Shown in pieces: positions 32,301 to 40,000 of a stretch of DNA of 44,583 nt (positions within the stretch are counted from its first letter, which is position 1; each line of letters starts with the position of its first letter). The position numbers and the translations under genes are program-made. Origin of the DNA: Acanthaster planci (taxonomy: Eukaryota; Echinodermata; Asteroidea; Valvatida; Acanthasteridae). The stretch is from NCBI RefSeq assembly GCF_001949145.1, contig NW_019091364.1, positions 2,456,501 through 2,501,083 of the forward strand, read 5' to 3'. The notes beneath the pieces were generated by a model. It made no database searches. It saw nothing but the letters and a program-made list of their open reading frames with translations, and was not told where the DNA came from.

Positions 32301-34463
32301 AGATTTTAAGCCCTTGACTTGGGTGACTCTGGCCTAATGCTTCTCTGTGTTCTGCCTCGCGAACAGTATAGACATTCTGTATCGTTAGGCCACATTTTAC
32401 TGTCGGTTTGTTGGGACATTTGGAAACCTCCAAATTTTGCAGTCGCACGCCAAGCCACATATGCAAACTAAGTCAACCTTAGTATGAAAAATGGCTTAAG
32501 CTGCTCCATTGCCTGTGTATGCGTCGTGTAACGGGGTCGGCGACATTTCCACATCAGTGGGTGAAATAAAAACTGAGCAATTTTTTTCTCCGTGTCTCAA
32601 TTTCATCGTGCTAGAGCCGTATTTAGAGAGCCAGTTGGAAACTAGTTTTAGCCGGGTTCACATATCCCTATGATGTTGACCTTGGTTCATTTTCCCAGCC
32701 ATGAACTGTGAAGGCACCTGCTCAGTGGGTTGGCGACCTCCATGTACTGTACGTGGGTTGCGGTTGACCACTTGCTGTTCTGCTCTGAAAACAGGAACTA
32801 ACGGAAGCCATAAAAATTGTACTAATAATTTCTTGGCATACTCAATACATGTAGTATTAAATACATATGTTCAAAATGGGTATTGTGGGTTTTTTCACAC
32901 AAGTGAGCGTCGTCTGAAATATTTCATGACAATGTCTTGCAGCCATAAAGAAAAGATTTGAACATTTTTTTAATTGTTTTAGTTTTTTAAAAAACTTGAA
33001 TCACATCAGTGAAGCATTCAAAAGCATTCCACCACAACTAAAAAACTTTGAGGCTTCTTTTATGAACGGAAGAGAGAGACCAAAGACCTGAACTCAAGTT
33101 CAGAGAACTCGATCTTTAGAAGCAAATCTGGCCTAAATTTTGGGGATTACTCCAATGCTACTCCCAAGTCTGTAACATTGCGACAGTCTGCTTTGAGAAA
33201 ACCCTGTCTTTGTCCAGTAATAAAGAAGCACACATACATGTACATGTACACTGTACTTTTTGTGTGTGTACATGTACACTTGTAAATCCCAAACTAGAAC
33301 TCCAGGTCAGATTTCACAAAGTAACAAATACTCTAGGTGGAAACTGAGCCGGACTTCAAGTCCAACAAAACTAAATTCATGCAAGTCTGCGAGGTTTGAT
33401 CTCTCAAAGTTGTTAGGACCCCCGAGCATTCATTTAGCAGGGAATTTGCCTGACTTTCATAGTTTGACCCAGTAGGCTTAAATCTGCAGGTCGGATTGTC
33501 AAAACCGTTTATCATAAATTTATCATATGTGAGAGATTGTGTGTAATGCTTACATCGATGTCGTGTGAGCGCCTGCAACAGTACCCTTGTGACCTTAGTG
33601 AGTGACTATTCTGCGCAAAATCTGCTTAATTTTGTGGCAGTGCTAAGCATATTTATCAAATCCGTGTGCTGATCAAAAGTGGGCCAAGCATCAGTTTTAC
33701 AAGTTGCATCCATTTCCATGCGGGCGGGGCGGCTGTTGGTGGCGAATTCTCGGCCGTGTTTTTGTTTTTTTTTCCCTCATTCCAAACGGGATGTTGTTTT
33801 TTTAATAGATATCTTTTAATCCCCGTGTGGCATTTGTCACGAGCCAAAATTTTTCATGCACGTCATGCAAATAGCTGTGTGAACCTCTGGAATCAAAATT
33901 GGGCACAGATTCCTCCTCCCTCCGGGGACCATCAACTGACATCCCCAGTTTTCGGGAACCCGGAAATCATGCTCTTCTCCTGTGACCCCAACCCTGTCTC
34001 CTCCCAAAAGCAAACACACGAAAATGACATTGGCCACTTTCACAGTTTATGAAAACTGCATCCATAGGCTCTTGAAACCCCTCCCCCAGCAAACATTCTG
34101 CATGCTCGTTGAAAGAAAAGAGAGAGGGAAAAAAATGGATGGCTCGGTGGAGATTCCATCTTAAATCCTTGTCCGCTTTGAGCTCTGGCACCTGCTTGTA
34201 GATGATAACCTCGAACCGTATCTAACAGCTCTTCTGTTTCCTCTGTCATTCTCTAAATTCTCCAGTTCCTTGGCGACCCCAACCCAAACACCACCCTCCT
34301 CGAGACGGACGAGAGGTTTCGCTCGCTGGGTTTCGAGATCGAGGACCTCGGATGCTGTAAATGCATCCGGCATTCTGTGTGGGGCACCCACGCGTTCGTC
34401 GGGACGATCTTCACTAACGCCCCGCCCGACTGCAAGCTAATATCGAGCATTCTCAAGGACTGA
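14387..34463 (+). CDS. MMADHC: MMADHC: cobalamin trafficking protein CblD (seven coding exons, 300 aa)
   Basis: MMADHC partners with MMACHC and routes vitamin B12 to cytosolic methionine synthase or mitochondrial methylmalonyl-CoA mutase. Exons 14387-14395, 15709-15838, 18001-18236, 18427-18529, 19154-19293, 20167-20253 and 34266-34463 join in consistent phase to 903 nt. Family motifs are RLVSYLPG in the mitochondrial leader, [36 protein letters not shown]-like [12 protein letters not shown], and [17 protein letters not shown]265 aligns with human C261, the cysteine known to contact cobalt in the MMACHC complex; C266 is also conserved and C268 is extra. The length is close to human (296 aa). 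An in-frame upstream ATG at 14378 would add three residues; 14387 has the better Kozak context and aligns with the human start. The last intron is 14 kb and contains an antisense gene. Confidence 0.97.
14396..15708. other. MMADHC intron 1 with a 300-bp inverted-repeat element
   Basis: There is no coding exon. It contains the element at 14520-14819 and several TACATGTACATGT runs near 14757 and 15115-15190. Confidence 0.5.
14520..14819. mobile_element. Putative MITE with 25-bp perfect terminal inverted repeats
   Basis: CCTTTTTTAACATTTGGACA at 14520 continues for five more bases and is matched exactly in inverted orientation at 14795-14819. The two arms enclose about 250 bp without coding capacity. 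No clear target duplication is visible, so the class is open. Confidence 0.55.
15709..15838 (+). CDS. MMADHC: MMADHC exon 2: mitochondrial leader
   Basis: It encodes [20 protein letters not shown] and a Ser/Ala-rich continuation. It is basic and lacks acidic residues until near its end, as expected of a mitochondrial presequence. The donor GTCTGT is weak but is the only one that keeps the phase-1 join to exon 3. Confidence 0.9.
16273..16350. repeat. Dispersed repeat, first copy
   Basis: It is similar over about 80 bp to 37459-37549. No inverted ends are apparent. Confidence 0.6.
17201..17262. repeat. Tandem duplication of a 31-bp unit containing CCAATC
   Basis: Two adjacent 31-bp units differ at two positions. 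Each contains ACCAATCAAAG, so each holds a CCAAT-box-like core. An inverted fragment (AGTCTGACTT) lies at 17106. Confidence 0.8.
18001..18236 (+). CDS. MMADHC: MMADHC exon 3
   Basis: After acceptor TGATTTTCAG it encodes VQCIARSSG and then [19 protein letters not shown], a recognisable MMADHC segment, and continues to [10 protein letters not shown]. The donor is GTGGGT. It is markedly GC-rich compared with the flanking introns. Confidence 0.96.
18427..18529 (+). CDS. MMADHC: MMADHC exon 4
   Basis: It encodes [14 protein letters not shown] to [15 protein letters not shown], matching the human segment ending CPELLRK. The donor is GTAGGC, phase 1. Confidence 0.95.
19154..19293 (+). CDS. MMADHC: MMADHC exon 5: start of nitroreductase-like core
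   Basis: It encodes [14 protein letters not shown], a beta strand, [18 protein letters not shown] and ELMEN. A 96-bp perfect-armed inverted repeat begins about 21 bp after its donor. Confidence 0.96.
19315..19410. mobile_element. Compact foldback element, 96 bp
   Basis: TGACTTGGCTGCGGCTT (19315-19331) is matched perfectly in inverted orientation at 19394-19410, and the arms continue with a few mismatches to about 33 bp. The remaining loop is about 30 nt. It lies 21 bp downstream of the MMADHC exon 5 donor. Confidence 0.6.
20167..20253 (+). CDS. MMADHC: MMADHC exon 6
   Basis: It has 29 codons, [16 protein letters not shown] and then [13 protein letters not shown], near identity with the human block [12 protein letters not shown]. 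The donor is GTGAGT, phase 0. The next exon is 14 kb away. Confidence 0.97.
20912..21171. mobile_element. MITE family A, copy 1 (260 bp)
   Basis: The ends GGGTAATTCCAGAAATTAGG and its inverted partner (one mismatch) form a terminal repeat extending about 26 bp, followed by a shared GTGTCCCTGT-type subterminal block on both sides. It is about 80-90% alike by eye to the copy at 30313. No target duplication is clear. Confidence 0.8.
22464..22617. mobile_element. Short inverted-repeat element, 154 bp, possible TA-duplicating type
   Basis: CCATAGAGTACCGAAGTG is matched in inverted orientation at the right end (CACTTTGGTACTCTATGG), with a shared CGTCAC block inside. If the TA within CCATAG is the target duplication, the ends are GAGTACC, as in Tc1/mariner-like MITEs (inference). 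Confidence 0.6.
22711..22716 (-). other. Polyadenylation signal of the nested TRIM-NHL-type gene
   Basis: AATAAA on the minus strand lies about 95 bp past the stop codon, a normal distance. Confidence 0.6.
22811..24835 (-). CDS. TRIM-NHL-type protein without RING or B-box (674 aa), nested antisense in MMADHC
   Basis: TRIM-NHL proteins (TRIM2/3/45/71 group) use coiled coil, filamin and NHL domains to bind partners or RNA, usually with an N-terminal RING that gives ubiquitin-ligase activity. Here the single coding exon encodes a coiled coil (about residues 36-105, BBC-like), a low-complexity linker, a filamin-like domain (about 213-300), a second filamin-like Ig fold (about 305-410) and NHL repeats (about 413-674, first unit [13 protein letters not shown]). 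RING and B-box zinc ligands are absent. The start is ATG 24835 in good context (CACAAAATGG). A TGATTACAG acceptor just upstream (exon from 24870) suggests a non-coding first exon. The gene is clearly more GC-rich than the intron around it. Filamin-NHL paralogs are common in invertebrate deuterostomes; the exact ortholog is not assigned. Confidence 0.92.
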   Translation of the reverse strand: MDGNGEDETREQVLGSNLTKTPSREMGEEAKGGAKRALRDLEQLHEEIGKRERQLEINVEATRQEVMACFQRCQRKLQEREEALLGKLHQEHRRLKRALLAPKRMAVNVNHASLNSDSSMVAFSEGEPADGHAMKTENGIPVGALLCNRNNNGETELDKVLQGLQRALDLANTPFHLSRADEAILRQFDDFVDHLGTVYLGDADPSRTIVNAHPALVLAENTAKVKGVNQKGEECRGGGANICASLRNQEGTVTLCKVEDCLNGIYKIYYTPQKVGIHFLQVEISGDPISNSPLEVEVKPIRLLPNKAFIGGNCSVAMEMPREYNLPVLGKDGKELGKTQKLSLQSLKIAILDPEGNDVEASVAGSVQRRGVICTYTLKYVPKVAGFHEIKVSRLGQDGILLAHVVMPVSEREQMGRRGHGRGQFDNPTDVLVTCEGDLIVADTVENERVQCLTPDGQFKYDFPFPGQEPTLLAANSKNIAALLLNAKRVRILTLQGRQVQEFGHDDFTQPYGIAINSDNQVYVSDRGAHCVFVFSSEGKLWRQIGKHGSGPGEFDFPNYIFIDPSDNLFVTEAKNCRIQIFKPTGEYTKEVRSLDKLPQPGAVVATASGYLLVHNESDNRVQILNLDTNRFISSVLVDLIAPYTRRIAVTRTGFLVALDMSSHCLWRYPIPFE
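25556..25586. repeat. Perfect 12-bp-arm hairpin upstream of the nested gene
   Basis: CGGCAAAGTTGA and TCAACTTTGCCG face each other across a 7-nt loop. It lies about 720 bp upstream of the nested gene's start codon, possibly in its promoter or 5' UTR. Confidence 0.6.
26914..26960. repeat. Hairpin with ~13-bp arms beside a poly-G tract
   Basis: AAATACCCCAACG is followed about 20 nt later by CGTTGGGGGTATTT, one bulged base apart from perfect. A run of thirteen G precedes it. Confidence 0.5.
27266..27458. mobile_element. MITE family A, diverged copy 3
   Basis: It keeps the order GGGTCC, TTTTGTGAGCTTAGA, CATTTCCAAGAGTGAT, GTGACAGGGACA and TTTTGGACTCC of the two better copies, but with many changes and a CATGTACACGTACATGTA insertion. 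It is older than copies 1 and 2. Confidence 0.5.
30229..30288. repeat. Three perfect tandem copies of a 20-bp unit
   Basis: The unit CAGAATAGGATAAAACAGAA occurs three times head to tail. It lies about 25 bp upstream of MITE copy 2. Confidence 0.9.
30313..30562. mobile_element. MITE family A, copy 2 (250 bp)
   Basis: It is collinear with the element at 20912 over its whole length, sharing TTTTGTAAGTTTGGAA-like and CCAGGAGTGATGAGTTAATG-like blocks and both inverted ends (GGGGTCCA). It is in the same intron and the same orientation. Confidence 0.8.
31853..31921. repeat. Direct repeat pair of about 20 bp
   Basis: ATCATTAGTTTTGATTTATA occurs twice about 45 bp apart in AT-rich intron sequence. 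Confidence 0.6.
34266..34463 (+). CDS. MMADHC: MMADHC terminal exon with the cobalt-binding cysteine motif
   Basis: It encodes [36 protein letters not shown] and [12 protein letters not shown] to a TGA at 34461-34463. The acceptor is TCTCCAG. Cysteines C265, C266 and C268 lie here. Confidence 0.97.
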   Translation, partial: FLGDPNPNTTLLETDERFRSLGFEIEDLGCCKCIRHSVWGTHAFVGTIFTNAPPDCKLISSILKD

Positions 34464-34802
34464 AATGAAAATACCGATGTGCATTGATGGTGCATGTAAT
34501 GTGTACTTTGCAGGGGAGCTGCTAATCACTGGCAGAACGGGGTACCAGCTACAGTGTCATGAGATACATACTGGGGTTGACTGGTTTACGTCTGATTTGT
34601 GCTGAGCATCTCTATGCAGTATTGTCGTCTTAGCAATACTGTGAGATCTAGGCTGAAATGTCAGTGATACTGAGGGCAGGATGCTGTCACTGTGAAAAAA
34701 TAGAATATGACATAATACCCACGGTGCCCCCATTCTATTTTTAGCTGCAGCACACACATACATATGTACTGGTACATGTTCGTTTTTTAAACCATCAGTC
34801 TG

Positions 34803-34808
34803 ATTAAA
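34803..34808 (+). other. Candidate MMADHC polyadenylation signal (ATTAAA)
   Basis: This common variant signal lies 340 bp after the stop. A canonical AATAAA further on, at 35936-35941, is an alternative. Confidence 0.3.
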
Positions 34809-36782
34809 GTTGTGGAAAAGTGGAGTTCAGTTTACAAAATAATACGACGAAAAATTGACATACTGTTTGGAACTCTTATTCAAGTTTAGGAATCTGGAAA
34901 GAAGAGCTGTTTTTAATGTCCCATTTTTGTGCAGATTTGCGGAGGCTGGCAATACTTCTCGAAAATCAGCAGATTAAGTTTGGAAAATTTGAGCCAATCT
35001 CAGAAAATTTCAGAGATTTTAGTCATTTGATTTTAGTCATGTGACCGTTGTGGCTGCTGGACTGAAGATATCTCTCGGCAGCATTTATGGTCTGGTGGAG
35101 TGGTAACCAGACTATTGCGAGATCAGGAACAGAGCATGCAGATAAAAGTGTTACACCACAGAAAGTTGGCTCACTTGTGGTTACGGCTGAAAGTTACCAG
35201 CTGTGCTCACTGTGCACATTTCTGCCAGGAAATATGAAACAGATTGAAGTAAAAACTGCAGTTAATTTTTAGTCACTGTTGGATAAATTATACCTCAGAA
35301 TTCACAAGACCACCAAGAATGGACATTTCCCCCCTTAATTCCTGCTGATTGGCCGACAGTGGTATGGCGAGTGTGAAACCTTGTGCAGATTATTTGTGAC
35401 CTGTTCCCATGAAGTCCAGACAGATCAGTTAATTAAAAACAAATCAAAGTTTGACATGTTTAGTTCTCAAGTGAATTCAGCTTTCCAGTTGGTTTTCTTT
35501 TTCACCTTCTCCCAAGAGACGGCTCTCATTTTGCCTACAACTTGCATGGGCTGCCAGAGTTCGGTTGGTTTTTTTAAATTTTACCTCCAATTCGTTTAAA
35601 TTCTAATGGACAATTGTCCTAGTGGTTGTGTTTTCATTTTAGTATTTATTAGTACGCGTATTGTTACCGGTATTCATTTAAACAAAACCACCGGGACAGT
35701 TGTCCATTTGAATGTAAATGAATTAACTGGGCCTTTAAGCTTACGTAGTGGTTCTTTCCTCGCTTCCCACCTTTTTGTGGGTTTTCACCAGAATATTTTT
35801 CTGGGGTTTTCCTCCCACCTCTAAACACTGTAACTTCATCTCATTGTCTCCTCTCTACAGGTTTCTTCAGGCTTTTGAGCGACTGTGCCCAGGGCACTTT
35901 TGAGGAATCCATGGTTTCATTACCAGGGAGACTTAAATAAATCAAAAATAAAATAATGTTCTGATCACTGCGTGGGATTTTTGACACTTTACTTTGTACC
36001 AACGGCCAACCATAGATACAGCAGCCACTTGTAGGAGAAACACATCTGTGAGGTCAAAAGAGCAGAACCTTTACAACAAGTAGGGATTTAGACCCTAAGC
36101 GTTTTTGCTTTGTGCTACTTTGTCTGGCCTGGATTTTGTGGGAACAAGTCATAATTTACATGTATATTGGTATCATATTCCAAGAACTTGTTTCCCGGTG
36201 TTAAGGGATAACAAAGGATGGGAGTACAGGTTTGGAAGCTCATTTGTGATTTACAAGACATTGGCACTGCTCATAATGTGCAAGTCAGGCACTAAATTTG
36301 TTATTTCATAGTTTCCTTGAATCTTGTTTTTCCTCAAGTTTCCTGACGACTACAGCGATGTTGGTTCATATTTTCATTTCTTCCAATAAACATTATCAAA
36401 TGTTTTCTCTGTTGTATTCAAACCATGAAATTATGTAAACATTCTAAACCTCATTTGGGGTGGGAATTTATTATTTTAAACTTTGTTGAAAGCCATTTGG
36501 TTTTGTTAATTTTTCTGCCTCCAAACCTCAGAAATTGGTCCTGGAAGTAGGGTTTCGTCTGAAGACAGTGCGCTCCTTGCATAGAATCTTGTATGAACTG
36601 GAGTAAATTATTAAAACAATGTGTTAATATTGGACAAAATTGTGGGTGCTATTTTTGACTGATGAATTTCGGAGGAAAATTGGGCTACAGTAGGATATGT
36701 CCCCACGGATAAACATTCCTAGATACAGCGTTAATATTCTGCTGGAAAACCCCACAGCATTTTGTTTTTCAACTCTCAACTA

Positions 36783-36794
36783 TAGAGGGCGCTA
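36783..36794 (+). promoter_or_regulatory. CTCF-like element TAGAGGGCGCTA near the THAP start
   Basis: It has the same core as the elements at 13972 and 44371 and lies about 110 bp upstream of the THAP start codon. Confidence 0.35.
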
Positions 36795-36900
36795 AATCAC
36801 AAAGACACTGGCGACAGAAAAAGATGTCTGCCTCCTGTAGTCGTCAGGTTGTGCCGATGGGTATGCGGTGTGTTTTTTTGGCAGCAGAACCGGTGTCATA

Positions 36901-37046
36901 ATGCCGAAAAGCAACCGCAACTGCGCCGTTGGTGGGTGCTCTCACACCCAGAAGACTTGCCCCAAGGGGAGATTCGTGGGTTTCCCAAACGAGGAGAAGC
37001 AGCCGGAGAGACGAGCGCTGTGGGTTAAGCTCGTACAGCGAGGAAG
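36901..37046 (+). CDS. THAP gene exon 1: first half of THAP domain
   Basis: It starts ATGCCGAAAAGC and encodes MPKSNRNCAVGGC, then RFVGFPNEEKQ and RRALWVKLVQRG. The donor GTGACT leaves phase 2. The split of the THAP domain after the helix is common in THAP genes. Confidence 0.88.
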
Positions 37047-40000
37047 GTGACTGACGGTGACTGTTGTTTGGCCGAGGCCTATTTTTGTATAATCCTTCAT
37101 TCTACGATCATGTCTCTAAACCATGTCCGTGATATTTGTTGCCTTTTCCCCCGCAGTGAAGCTCAGTGCGTGGGCTACCGCTTGCCACAAATTGTTTCAT
37201 GGAATTCACAGTTTCGTTTGCCATGTTTTTTTCATTCTGAAATTTCCATCATGTAGGCTTAGCCTACCTGGACTGTGTATAAGTATAGGCCCTACCATGG
37301 CATGGCATGCTTACCTCGGTCATGTCGGTTTTAGTCAGTCAAATCATAGAGCAGTTACATATACGGACAACACTAATTTTTCTGTAAAATATTAAGGACC
37401 CATAACATTAATTGAAATTTAGCTAGGCCCTAAGGAAATTCTGTAGCATTTACTTTCATGAAAAAACACTTAGTTTGGGCTTTTTTCAGACAAGTCTCAT
37501 AGGTTTGTGTACAGGGGCATCAAGTGTTGTCTGTATAAAACTCTTTCCAATAATGTTAACATTAAAAATAAAAGGACAGGGCCAGGGAGGCCGATGTGCT
37601 CTTATTCCTCCGTTATTAAATTAGAAGACAGATACTGTTCAGCGCTATCTTGACTCTTGCAGAGAATAATTGTACTTCTCTTGAGTTGATTTTCCTGTCA
37701 ATTGATTTCTTTCAAAGGCAAATTAACGCGGGATGGAGAAGGCCTACTTCAACTTCAATGTCAACTTGATTGAACAAAATAACTTGTTCTTCTTGTCAGT
37801 GAGAATAGCAGGGGTGTGAGAATTCTCCTTTTCAGCTGATTTCAGCTTTTTTTCTTTAGATGTTGACCCTAAATTTCAGCTTTTTTGTACACCTGGTCTG
37901 TACAAAAGTATGGGGACTTTTTATATTTCAGCTTTATTTTTAAGTGATCACTCACACCCCTGGAATTAAAGGAGGCAATAAGAATATTCTATCAATTGCA
38001 TGCATATTACATACCATTTTGGCATTGGCACTAATCACTGTAAATGATAATTGAATTGGCAACAAGTGATGAGACAGGTGGCATTGCCATATTAGGCCCC
38101 ATTTCTTTGCCACACTTTCTGCCTCTTTTAGTATTGTCACGCCCCAACTATAGCATAAGTCCCAACTATAGCTGGGAAAGTCCCAACTGTAGTGCTGCAG
38201 TTGGGCTGGCCCAACTATTGTTGACCAATGCCTGTGGGAAATGTCTCAACATTATCCAAGTCAAAGTGTCTCACACTTGACACAATTCATCGTAAATGTG
38301 GCACTTTATCTGTTCATCTAGCCCTATGACCAGTGACGTGACATTTTGTAAACAATGTGACTTTGGCACATGCTGGGCACATGCACACAGGACCTCTCTG
38401 CTGTAGTTGGGCCGGCCCAACTGTAGCACTCTAGTTGGGACGGGCCCAACTATAGTTGGGACTGATGCTATAGTTGGGGCGTAACAGTATCAGTGTGAAC
38501 TGTCTTTGGAGAGAAGACCAAAATGTCATCAAGAAAGAGTGACAGCAATTTAGTTTTTAAACGGTTTTATTTTGCTTGTACTCCAAAGCCAATGGGTACC
38601 CACAAAAAACAGCCGGGTCTGCGGCTGCCACTTCTGCGGGGGCTACAAGGTTGATGACCCCAATGACCCAGCCTACAACCCCAGCATATTCCCCCCAGCG
38701 CCGGAGTTGGACAGGCGAGTCCGGAAGACAATGATGGAGGAGATGTACCGCCAAAAGGTACAACCTTTTTGTATGGATGCATTTTAAAGCTGCACACCGC
38801 AGTATCGACCAGGAACCCAATCCTGTGCATGTGAAGAGATGCAGTCCTGTTGTACGTGCAGATTGATGTCATTATCGTATATGACCCTGATCACAGTACA
38901 TTTTACATCAGGGCATTTAATATTGAGTACATCACTTGGAGTTGTTCAATTGCAGGCTACCTGTACCTGTAATTGCCAGAGTGGAATATGATTTTTGCAT
39001 AGTTCAGCTCTACAATACGAGAAGAAATAATGGCGACAGAGGTTTTCATGTTTGCACGCCTAATTTTATAGTTTAATGTGAGCCCATGTATACATTTAAG
39101 CAGGGTTCGACCTTAACGCTGGTCCGCTAGCCAAATTCTGGGTACTGGACACAGTCTAGAACGAACATGTACTGTATGTTCATTTCCCTAGGTGTACATG
39201 TACATATGTGCATGTATATGTGCATACTGCATAAAACATACATGTACATGTACATAAATTGTTCATGTTTTTTTTCTGTCTCTTGAATTGTGAATAAAAC
39301 AAACCATTTTCAGCACGTAACCTCTTTGTGTGTTGAAGAGTAGAGTTATACTCATGAATATTCTGGAAATTCATAATTCCCATGGCCATTTATGATTACT
39401 CATCAACAATTAAACAACAGTCAGTACCGAGTGCACACTGTTATGCATGATGTTGGAGTAGAAAACACTAGTGCTAAAAAGAATGTTGAAATTTGGGGGA
39501 AGACGCGGACTAGTGAAAATGGTGGCGGACTAGGAAAAAGCCATCACTGCTGGCCCGTTTAGCAAGTGAGGAAAAAAGTTAAGGACCCTGATTTCAGGTA
39601 GAGTGTTATATGGCAGCTTTCAGAAAATTAGGATGTAATTGTTCATGTACAGGTATTCTTATTTCAGACACTTATCACTGAAACCAATGTTTTCCCGATT
39701 TTTTTTCAGGCACAAGAGGTACAAGCAATTGTTGACCACCCCCCACCCTTACCACTTCCTACCAACCAGAGGCATGAAAATGACGACCTCATGAAGTATG
39801 TGTCAGCAGCGTTGGATCTGTCCAAAGAAGCAGGAGAAGAGTACGCCCAGGCAGTGAAGGCTGAAAAAGATGCTTTGAAGTCAAATCATGAACGAATAAA
39901 TGGTCCCTTAACGAGCACAGATGGTGCTCAAGAGGCCGATTGCCACCAGCTAACCTCCGCCAATCAAGAAAGTCCCTCAAGAGTTAAGACTGCCTCAGGT

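Larger units (their letters stand above)
20254..34265. other. MMADHC intron 6 (14 kb) hosting an antisense gene and several transposon remnants
   Basis: Apart from the nested gene, no coding exon is recognised. It holds three copies of one TIR family, a 154-bp inverted-repeat element, a 20-bp tandem triplet, two hairpins, homopolymer tracts and many TACATGTACATGTA runs. Confidence 0.6.
34464..36900. other. Spacer between MMADHC and the THAP gene
   Basis: There is no recognised coding exon. It should contain the MMADHC 3' UTR and the THAP promoter. TCTCTACAG at about 35860 followed by AATAAA at 35936 could mark a non-coding 3' exon. A TAGAGGGCGCTA element lies at 36783-36794, about 110 bp before the THAP start codon. 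Confidence 0.4.

Noticed and set aside
38572-38588. In-frame codons before the THAP exon 2 acceptor as an independent start
   Set aside because: The THAP domain needs exon 1 for its first two zinc ligands, and the phase-2 join reconstructs the domain exactly.
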